Both the position numbers and the translations under genes were made by a program. 11,353 nt of DNA from assembly GCA_934511545.1 (NCBI GenBank), contig CAKSWM010000027.1, positions 1 through 11,353 of the forward strand, given 5' to 3'. Below the pieces are notes generated by a model. That model did not search any database. It saw only the letters and a list, made by a program, of their open reading frames with translations, and was not told the origin of the DNA. Of the stretch, positions 6,172-11,353 are shown in pieces. This DNA comes from an uncultured Oscillospiraceae bacterium. GTDB taxonomy: Bacteria; Bacillota; Clostridia; Oscillospirales; Oscillospiraceae. Positions within the stretch are counted from its first letter, which is position 1. Every line of letters begins with the position of its first letter.

Positions 6172-7038
6172 TCAGATCTTTACAAGCTCGTATTCCCTGC
6201 TGCCGAGGCCGAGCCTGGATGCATGCTCCACGATGTGGATGCCGTTGCGGGACTCCATGCGCTCAATGAGCGCGGCCTTGCCCTCGTCGGGGCTGTTGTA
6301 TACCGAGTCCACGCTGGCCTGATCGACGGCGACGGGATCAACGGAGGCGAAGATGCCTATGTCCGCCATCTCGGGCTCATCGGGATCGGAGTCGCAGTCG
6401 CAGTCAACGGAGAGTCTGTTGGCGATGTTGATGTAAACGATGTTGCGGCGGCCCATGTAGTCCATAACGGCCTTATCCGCCTCCGCCATGCATTCGATAA
6501 AGCTGTCGTGGTCGGCGGTCCAGAGGTTTTCGGGCACGCCCACGCCGTGGATATGCGCCTTTCCGTGGGAGGACGCAACGCCGATGGACATGTTCTTCAG
6601 CGCGCCGCCGAAGCCGCCCATGGCGTGTCCCTTGAAATGGGAAAGCATGAGCATGGAGTCGTAGTTTTTCAGGTTCGCGCCGACGAAATTCTCGGTAAGG
6701 TGTGTGCCGAGCGTGACGGGCAGGGCCATTTCTCCCTCGGCGTCCATGATGTCGCAGGGGGCGATGGCCGTGAAGCCGTGCTCCTCAATGGCTTTCCAAT
6801 GGTCCTCGGTTTTGTATCTGCGGCCCTCGTATGCGGTATTGCATTCGACGATCGTGCCGTTCAGTTCCTGAACGAGCGCGCCGATGAGCTCCGGCTTGAG
6901 ATAGTTGTGTCCGCCGGGCTCGCCCGTCGAGATCTTGACGGCGACCCTGCCCCTGAGCTCGGCGCCGAGCGCGTGATATATTTTCTGAAGCGATCCGGGG
7001 GTTATCTCCCCGGTAAAATAGACGGTGGATCTTGCCAT
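6172..7038 (-). CDS. DUF362 domain protein (no ferredoxin insert)
   Basis: This 288-residue protein matches the DUF362 family of uncharacterised, often iron-sulfur-associated proteins. Recognisable segments are VAVKISTGEPGGHNYLKPEL (33-52), VECNTAYEGRRY (64-75), LMLSHFKGHAMGGFGGALKN (130-149), DCDCDSDPDEPEM (212-224) and FASVDPVAVDQAS (230-242). Many family members carry two 4Fe-4S ferredoxin clusters between the FGGALKN region and the D-C-D-C region. Here that interval holds only SIGVASSHGKAHIHGVGV and a helical stretch with one isolated cysteine, so no cluster is predicted. The remaining Cys213/Cys215 pair and several His residues (134, 138, 158, 162, 164) could bind a metal; that is inference. 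It appears cytosolic. Start: AAAGGAG eight to nine bases upstream. It has its own promoter and shares a terminator with the convergent DUF11 gene. Confidence 0.8.
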   Translation of the reverse strand: MARSTVYFTGEITPGSLQKIYHALGAELRGRVAVKISTGEPGGHNYLKPELIGALVQELNGTIVECNTAYEGRRYKTEDHWKAIEEHGFTAIAPCDIMDAEGEMALPVTLGTHLTENFVGANLKNYDSMLMLSHFKGHAMGGFGGALKNMSIGVASSHGKAHIHGVGVPENLWTADHDSFIECMAEADKAVMDYMGRRNIVYINIANRLSVDCDCDSDPDEPEMADIGIFASVDPVAVDQASVDSVYNSPDEGKAALIERMESRNGIHIVEHASRLGLGSREYELVKI

Positions 7039-7075
7039 TCAAAAACGCTCCTTTCGGTTTCCGATATATAATGTA

Positions 7076-7104
7076 ACTATAACATGAAAGTTATTCATAT
7101 GCAA
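7076..7104 (-). promoter_or_regulatory. Sigma-A type promoter for the DUF362 gene
   Basis: On the minus strand TTGCAT (7099-7104) and TATAGT (7076-7081) are 17 bases apart, in an AT-rich spacer between the flavoprotein terminator and the gene start at 7038. Confidence 0.6.
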
Positions 7105-7129
7105 CAGCGCATAATGCCGCCGCGCGTCA

Positions 7130-7168
7130 AAAAAGGCTCCGAAGCCGCGAAAGCCTCGGAGCCTTTTT
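7130..7168 (-). terminator. Strong intrinsic terminator after the flavoprotein gene
   Basis: AAAAAGGCTCCGA (7130-7142) pairs with TCGGAGCCTTTTT (7156-7168) with a 13-base loop. Read on the minus strand, the GC stem is followed by six T, and it begins 18 bases after the flavoprotein stop. The A/T symmetry means it could also stop plus-strand transcription. Confidence 0.88.
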
Positions 7169-7185
7169 GACGGAAATACGGGAGA

Positions 7186-8859
7186 CTATCCCCTGGCCGC
7201 GTTCTCTCCGCAGATCCTGCCCAGCGTGACCGCCATGCCGATCGACACGCCGGCTATCGGGGTGGAATACTGCGTTCCGAAGCGCCGGCCGCAGCAGTTT
7301 CCGGTTGCGTACAGTCCGGGGATCGGGTCGCGGTCTTTGTCCAGCACGTTCTGATGCTCGTTCGTCAGCAGGCCGCCGACCGTGACCATCATGCTGCCGA
7401 TGTGGAAGTCATCAACCACCTCTACAAAATACGGCGGCTCGTCAAAGGCGTTCATGAGATCGGGGTCCTTGCCGAAATCCTCGTCCCGGCCCAGACGGCA
7501 CAGCTCGTTGTAGCGCTCGATGGACGCGACAAAGCCTGACAGCCTTTCGCCCTCCAGCCCGGCACGTCTGCCCAAAGTTTCAAAATCGTCCGCCGCGAAA
7601 ACGGCGCCGCGCTCGCAGAAGCCCTCGTCTCCCGCCTCGACGGCCCTGCGCATGGTATCCAGCAGGCGCCGTCGCGCGTCCCCGCTGTTATAGTCGAAGG
7701 AGGTGTGCGCCGGCGGGCCGTGGGAGAGATCCTCAAGAACGCCGGAGTCATAGACAAGATACCTGGTCGAGTGCTTTTCCTGCGCTCCGGGGAAGCCCGC
7801 GAAAACCGGGTCGCCGAAGCTCTCGTTGCAGTAGCGCCGGCCGTTTCCGTCGAGCCACAGGCTCCCGAAGTTCGAGACCGCGCCCATCAATGTCGCATAG
7901 TTGCCGCCCATCGTCGGTATAGGCCGCGCTTCGAGCCGGCCTCCGGCCCAGACGCCCATCTGTATGCCGCGCCCGTCGCGGCCGCCCATCGCCGCAAAGC
8001 CCTCGTCATTGTCAATGTCGATGATGTCGAAAATATCCGGCAGAAGATCGATGCACATCTCCGTGTTCGCGGCAAAGTCGCCCGCGGCAAGGATGACACC
8101 TTTGCCCGCGCGGCAGCGAATATAGCTTCCGTCCGCGCGTTTTGCGATAACGGCGCTCACCCTGTTTCCGTCCTTCTCGAGGTACTGAGCCTCCGTTGAA
8201 AACAGCAGCTGTGCGCCGAGCCTGCGCGCCCGCTCCTGATTGCAGCGGTGAGCGTCCGTGATGGTATACAGCCCGCGTTTGAACCACCCGGGAAACTCCG
8301 CCGTTCCCGTCCAGAATTTCTGGCCGGAGAGCTCGCCCTTGAAGTTCGGCCCGGTCGGGTTATAGGTCACGATGACCTCCTCTATCCGCTCGGGCGGACA
8401 TGGCTCGATGAACCAGTCGAAGGTCTCGCCGCAGCGGCGGGCAAACTGCATCACAAGACCGGGGTTTGCGCGGTTGCCGCCCCTGCGCATCATCTCGTTG
8501 AACAGGTCAATGGGATCGACCCGGGGGACGTTTCGCGAGGCGAGAAATTCGGAATTGATATGGCCGAAGTCCTGTCCGAGCGCCATGTAGTTCTTCTCGG
8601 TCAGCTTCTCCATGAGTATTACCGAGGCTCCGGCCTCCGCGGCCGCGCGTGCCGCGGGAGTGCCCGCGTGTCCCGCGCCGATGACGACAACGTCCGCCGT
8701 AAGCTCTTCGGCGATGCTGTCTTCGTCCACGGGCGCGGGAGGGATGCGCCAGGTGAAGCCCTCTCTTTCTATCTTCTCCAGCGCCGCTATCGTCTTTTTC
8801 GCGCCCATGTTCGCCGGCGGCATGCCGGGAGGGCCGGTCTTTTTCTTCCTGTTTTCCAT
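7186..8859 (-). CDS. FAD-binding flavoprotein of the fumarate reductase/succinate dehydrogenase family
   Basis: The 557-residue cytosolic protein belongs to the FAD_binding_2 family, which includes soluble fumarate reductases, urocanate reductases and 3-ketosteroid dehydrogenases. The dinucleotide motif VVVIGAGHAGTPAARAAAEA (57-76) is followed by LMEK. A second FAD contact, GKGVILAAGDF, is at 252-262, and the C-terminal cap DPIPGLYATGNCCG at 511-524 with IAGVSIGMAVTLGRICGE at 535-552. A proline-rich, basic 50-residue extension precedes the FAD fold; it is not a Tat or Sec signal. No FMN-binding or heme domain is present. Two positions differ from true fumarate reductases: the H-x-T-x-G-G region reads MMVTVGG (490-496), and the segment after RRYCNE lacks the expected catalytic arginine. 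The substrate is therefore probably not fumarate. Ribosome binding site AAAGGG is about eleven bases upstream. It likely shares a transcript with the upstream lipoprotein gene. Confidence 0.85.
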   Translation of the reverse strand: MENRKKKTGPPGMPPANMGAKKTIAALEKIEREGFTWRIPPAPVDEDSIAEELTADVVVIGAGHAGTPAARAAAEAGASVILMEKLTEKNYMALGQDFGHINSEFLASRNVPRVDPIDLFNEMMRRGGNRANPGLVMQFARRCGETFDWFIEPCPPERIEEVIVTYNPTGPNFKGELSGQKFWTGTAEFPGWFKRGLYTITDAHRCNQERARRLGAQLLFSTEAQYLEKDGNRVSAVIAKRADGSYIRCRAGKGVILAAGDFAANTEMCIDLLPDIFDIIDIDNDEGFAAMGGRDGRGIQMGVWAGGRLEARPIPTMGGNYATLMGAVSNFGSLWLDGNGRRYCNESFGDPVFAGFPGAQEKHSTRYLVYDSGVLEDLSHGPPAHTSFDYNSGDARRRLLDTMRRAVEAGDEGFCERGAVFAADDFETLGRRAGLEGERLSGFVASIERYNELCRLGRDEDFGKDPDLMNAFDEPPYFVEVVDDFHIGSMMVTVGGLLTNEHQNVLDKDRDPIPGLYATGNCCGRRFGTQYSTPIAGVSIGMAVTLGRICGENAARG

Positions 8860-8891
8860 GCTTTGTTCATCCCTTTCGGACAGATATGTGT

Positions 8892-8930
8892 CCGCGCGCG
8901 GGGGGGGGCTTTTTGCCCGGCCGCGCGCGG
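8892..8930. repeat. GC-rich nested hairpin with nine-G run in the lipoprotein-flavoprotein gap
   Basis: The self-complementary decamer CCGCGCGCGG occurs at 8892-8901 and again at 8921-8930, giving a 10-bp outer stem. Inside is a 4-bp GGGC/GCCC stem on the minus strand around an AAAAA loop. The interior includes a homopolymer of nine G at 8900-8908. No T-tract follows on the minus strand, so it is not a standard terminator. It lies between two same-strand genes with no promoter evident in the gap, and may be an mRNA processing or stability element that sets their ratio. Confidence 0.65.
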
Positions 8931-8973
8931 GTCACGGTGTGTGTAAGAAGAGCTTTTGCGATAGTCTTTTTAA

Positions 8974-10683
8974 TTATTTGAACATTCTGTCGTAAGCGTT
9001 CTGCGCCGCCTCCATCAGCTCCTCAATGTGCATCTCACGGAGCTGGCTGCGGAATCTGTCGAAATCCTCCTGCGTAACGCCGTTCACGATGAAGTTGGGG
9101 ACGTTTTCGCTTATGTAGGTCAGCAGCGAGTTCTCGTACAGGCTTCTAAGCTCGGACTCTTCCTCGTCGTAATTGACGATCAGCGCCGGGAAGGTCTTTT
9201 CGCCGGTGTAGTTGGATTCCCAGATGGGGATGCAGTCGATGACGTTCTGGGGATACATGAAATACACCTTGTCATAGGGCGAGAAAGGTGATGTTCCCGC
9301 ATAGATAGTCCTTGCTATCGACATCGGAATGCCGTCTGGGTTGTCGGTTATCAGCTCGGTGTACCGGGGCTCCCCGTCCTCGTTGTAGTAGAACGACACG
9401 CCCTCGATGCCCCAGTCGCAGAGAAGGGAGCCCTCCTCCGAGAAGCGGTAATCGCAGAACTGAACGGCGATCTCGGGATATTCGCAGCTGGTGCTGACGG
9501 AGTAGCCGGGAAACCAGAAGTGGGTGTTGTAATAACCGATGTCGATCTTGTCGCCGTGATTCAGCACCGGAGTATAGGACGCGCCGGCGACCATCTCCGC
9601 GTTGAAGGGCTCGTAGTCGACGATGTCGTTGTCCTCGGCCACCCAGACGCCGTATTTTCCGTTCACGACGTCCTCACAGGCAAAGTCCAGCAGCCAGTCA
9701 AAGCCAACGTCGCCGGACATGAAGTCCGGGTCGATCAGACCCTGGGAGTACCAGCTGTTCATCAACGTGAGGTAATCCATAAAGCCGTCCTCGAGAAGGC
9801 CGAATTTGACCTCGCCCTGGTCGAGATAAAAGGCGTCCAGCATCGTAAGCCTTCCGAGATAGTAATAGTCGGCAACGCCGTATGCGGAGGCGAACAGGCT
9901 GTTGCGGTAAACGCCCTTTGCGTTCATCCACATTACGGCATTTTTCTCGCTCTTGAACGCCTTGAGCACGTTCTCATAATCCTCGATCGTCTCCGGAAGC
10001 TCCAGCCCCAGCTCCTCCAGCCAGTCGGTGCGCAGCATCATGCCCCAGTTGCACGGCGCCGCCGTCGAATACAGAACGGGGAAGCAGCCTATGCGGCCGT
10101 CGTCCAGAACGGAAACGCACTCAATGTCCTCGTCGCTTTCGATAAGCTCTCCGAAGTTCGGGGCGTTCTCCCTGATAAGCGGAGCAAGATCCAGTATGAC
10201 GCCGTCGTCGATAGCGGGCTTTATACCGCCGCCGTATTTATAGCCCACCTGGGTTATAAGGTCGTCATATTCGCCGCTGCCTATCATTATCATGAACTGC
10301 TCGTTTTCGTTGCTTCCGTTGACCGCGCGGTATTCAAGATGAACGCCCGTGCGCTCGGCAAGCTCTTTGTTGACAAGGGTTTCCTCCGGGCCGCTTACAT
10401 ATTGCAGTATCTTGGGATCGACACCCTCAAAAACCGTAAGGGTGATCGGCTCGTCGACAAGCGGCAATGTATAAACGCCCTTGCCAGGGTCGGAAGCGGG
10501 CGGCGCTTCCTCGCCTCCTTCCGGCTCCGGTTCCGGTTCCGGAGCCTGCGTTTCGGGGAATTCCGGAGGCGCCTGAGTTGATGGTGTGTCTGTCTGGGTC
10601 TCAGTGCCGGCCTTTCCGCCGCATCCCGCCAGAAGCGAGATCAGCATCAGCAGTGCAAGGGAAAGAGAGATCAGCTTTTTCAT
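8974..10683 (-). CDS. Extracellular solute-binding lipoprotein (family 1, ABC-type)
   Basis: The 569-residue protein is a predicted lipoprotein solute-binding subunit, of the large LplA/AlgQ-like group that usually delivers oligosaccharides or other organic solutes to an ABC permease. The lipoprotein signal MKKLISLSLALLMLISLLAGC places the lipidated cysteine at residue 21. A disordered linker rich in P, E, T and Q follows (about 26-68, with PEPEPEPEGG). The binding domain starts near residue 70: ITLTVFEGVD (80-89), NKELAERTGVHLEY (105-118), DLITQVGYKYGGGIKP (141-156) and LRTDWLEELGLELPETIEDY (217-236), all in the order typical of the family. Length is in its upper range. The frame also runs upstream to an ATG at 10740, but the predicted transcript starts near 10736 and AGAAGGAGGAG lies just before the ATG at 10683, so I use that start. 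No permease or ATPase gene adjoins it. Confidence 0.88.
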   Translation of the reverse strand: MKKLISLSLALLMLISLLAGCGGKAGTETQTDTPSTQAPPEFPETQAPEPEPEPEGGEEAPPASDPGKGVYTLPLVDEPITLTVFEGVDPKILQYVSGPEETLVNKELAERTGVHLEYRAVNGSNENEQFMIMIGSGEYDDLITQVGYKYGGGIKPAIDDGVILDLAPLIRENAPNFGELIESDEDIECVSVLDDGRIGCFPVLYSTAAPCNWGMMLRTDWLEELGLELPETIEDYENVLKAFKSEKNAVMWMNAKGVYRNSLFASAYGVADYYYLGRLTMLDAFYLDQGEVKFGLLEDGFMDYLTLMNSWYSQGLIDPDFMSGDVGFDWLLDFACEDVVNGKYGVWVAEDNDIVDYEPFNAEMVAGASYTPVLNHGDKIDIGYYNTHFWFPGYSVSTSCEYPEIAVQFCDYRFSEEGSLLCDWGIEGVSFYYNEDGEPRYTELITDNPDGIPMSIARTIYAGTSPFSPYDKVYFMYPQNVIDCIPIWESNYTGEKTFPALIVNYDEEESELRSLYENSLLTYISENVPNFIVNGVTQEDFDRFRSQLREMHIEELMEAAQNAYDRMFK

Positions 10684-10742
10684 ACCGTGCTCCTCCTTCT
10701 GCTTATAAAATGAACATAATTGTGCTTTTTGTGCACACATTT

Positions 10743-10772
10743 ATAATATATTCACAGTTTTTGGTCTGTCAA
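10743..10772 (-). promoter_or_regulatory. Sigma-A promoter for the lipoprotein-flavoprotein unit
   Basis: On the minus strand a perfect TTGACA (10767-10772) is followed after 18 bases by TATTAT (10743-10748). The short palindrome TGTGCACA (10730-10737) lies over the predicted transcript start and could be part of an operator, which is only a suggestion. The leader is about 50 bases. Confidence 0.7.
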
Positions 10773-10840
10773 TCCCCCAAGTGAGTTTCATTGTTTACGA
10801 CAAATTATATGAAGAAAAAGTGTTGTTTTTAACAAAATAA

Positions 10841-10868
10841 AAGAAAAAATCTGCCGTTTTAAGGCAGA
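10841..10868 (-). terminator. Intrinsic terminator on the minus strand upstream of the lipoprotein promoter
   Basis: TCTGCC (10850-10855) pairs with GGCAGA (10863-10868) around GTTTTAA; on the minus strand it is followed by TTTTTTCTTTTATTTT. It would stop transcription coming from the right before it reaches the lipoprotein promoter. Confidence 0.7.
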
Positions 10869-10944
10869 AAAATCCGTCAAAATATGTATATGACTTTTTG
10901 CCGGCCTGCCGCGAGCGAACGCGGGGAAGCGCTTTGCGGAAAAT

Positions 10945-10986
10945 AAAAAAAGCATCTGAAATCTCTCGATCTCAGATGCTTTTTTT
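10945..10986. terminator. Bidirectional intrinsic terminator in the AT-rich right flank
   Basis: Seven A plus GCATCTGA (10945-10959) pair perfectly with TCAGATGC plus seven T (10972-10986); the loop can close further through ATC/GAT (10961-10963 and 10968-10970). T-tracts of seven follow on both strands. On the minus strand it could end the partial gene whose stop is at 11221, although 234 bases of apparently untranslated DNA lie between. Confidence 0.85.
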
Positions 10987-11220
10987 GTGGACTGTGTTGA
11001 TGAAAAAGATGCACTCTATCCAAAGGCCCGTTTCACTAAACTGCAAACCAATGGTAGCGTTTGCGGTTTGAAAAGGAAAAACCGTAGAATGAGCATACTC
11101 CAATTTTTATAGAGAAGATAGTATAAATTAACTTGAGTAGATTGTGTTAATAGCAAAAATATAACTTAAATATCCAAATCCAATTCGAAAAAATGTGATA
11201 AAAGTAGTAGATAATTGGCT
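10987..11220. other. AT-rich intergenic stretch without a recognisable gene
   Basis: No coding frame with a ribosome binding site is apparent on either strand. The base composition is far more AT-rich than the genes to the left. One imperfect inverted repeat is present: AAACTGCAAAC (11038-11048) against GTTTGCGGTTT (11059-11069), one mismatch in eleven pairs. I found no promoter that I would defend. Confidence 0.5.
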
Positions 11221-11352
11221 TTACTTGTTCCTGCTGTGATTTATTTCTATATTACCAAAATTCTTGCTTTCTATAGGCAATAATTGATAGCCTCTCTTAG
11301 ATGCTACGCCTTTCGTTACTAATCGTTCAAATTCTATAGTTGCAGCTTCATA
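11221..11352 (-). CDS. Partial CDS, C-terminal 43 codons, function unknown
   Basis: Read on the minus strand from the right edge, an open frame gives YEAATIEFERLVTKGVASKR, continues with GYQLLPIES and ends NIEINHSRNK before a TAA at 11221-11223. The codons are AT-rich, unlike the other genes in the window, but the amino acid pattern (EFERLVTKG-x-x-x-KRGYQLLPIE) looks like a real protein with a basic, possibly helix-turn-strand end. I do not recognise the family. The start lies beyond the right edge. Composition and isolation suggest it may belong to a mobile or recently acquired segment; that is inference. Confidence 0.5.
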   Translation of the reverse strand, partial: YEAATIEFERLVTKGVASKRGYQLLPIESKNFGNIEINHSRNK

Positions 11353-11353
11353 T

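Noticed and set aside
6223..7071. Plus-strand open frame of 282 residues opposite the DUF362 gene
   Set aside because: It mirrors the DUF362 gene, whose promoter, ribosome binding site and terminator are all on the minus strand.
8248..8946. Plus-strand open frame of 232 residues opposite the flavoprotein
   Set aside because: It is a shadow of the flavoprotein gene with no ribosome binding site or recognisable domain.
9520..10581. A 353-residue plus-strand open frame opposite the solute-binding protein
   Set aside because: It is antisense to a clearly recognised lipoprotein gene, has no family pattern and arises from high GC content.
10684..10740. An N-terminal extension of the solute-binding protein (start at 10740)
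   Set aside because: It would put 19 hydrophilic residues before a perfect lipoprotein signal, and the predicted transcript starts at about 10736; the ATG at 10683 has an excellent ribosome binding site.
10869..10945. A small RNA or tRNA between the two right-flank terminators
   Set aside because: The interval is about 75 bases and has a CCGCG/CGCGG stem, but it shows no tRNA cloverleaf and no promoter directly ahead of it on either strand.
10994..11066. A 23-codon peptide starting at an ATG near 11000
   Set aside because: No ribosome binding site, no promoter, and its sequence lies across an inverted repeat; probably chance.

Overview
The window looks like chromosome of a GC-rich, endospore-forming Firmicute, most likely a gut Clostridia member of the Oscillospiraceae type. 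The basis is a spoIID homologue, strong AGGAGG-type ribosome binding sites, sigma-A type promoters, a DUF11 surface-type protein of a kind I associate with gut Clostridia, and an 8-transmembrane protein of similar distribution. No tRNA, rRNA, CRISPR array, transposase or integrase was seen. The genus is inference; nothing here fixes it.

Layout. Positions 1-296 hold two broken regulator fragments facing each other: the end of an OmpR-type response regulator (minus) and the C-terminal part of a MerR-type regulator (plus), meeting near position 85. Positions 323-2023 (minus) hold a tandem GNAT acetyltransferase and, upstream of it, a purine-type phosphoribosyltransferase with a clear promoter; two strong hairpins lie between them. 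Positions 2189-3049 (minus) encode an NTF2/SnoaL-like protein with its own TTGACA promoter and a downstream hairpin. Positions 3162-4196 (minus) encode SpoIID. Divergent from it, 4302-5072 (plus) encodes a polytopic membrane protein ending in a strong terminator. Positions 5255-6106 (plus) encode a cysteine-free two-domain DUF11 protein. It converges, over a shared terminator, on a DUF362 protein at 6172-7038 (minus).

Positions 7186-10683 (minus) form a probable two-gene operon: a lipoprotein solute-binding protein with its own TTGACA promoter, then a cytosolic fumarate-reductase-like flavoprotein ending in a strong terminator. Their 114-base gap holds no evident promoter but has a GC-rich hairpin containing a run of nine G. 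Positions 10780-11353 are much more AT-rich. They hold two terminators and, at the right edge, the C-terminal 43 codons of an unrecognised minus-strand gene.

Most genes here are independent one-gene units with their own signals, and the window does not read as one pathway. The most promising unit is the solute-binding lipoprotein plus flavoprotein pair, which has no visible permease or electron-transfer partner. The flavoprotein lacks residues expected of a true fumarate reductase, so it may reduce or oxidise some other small organic molecule. The NTF2-like protein could conceivably belong to the same kind of chemistry, but that is only an inference from families.
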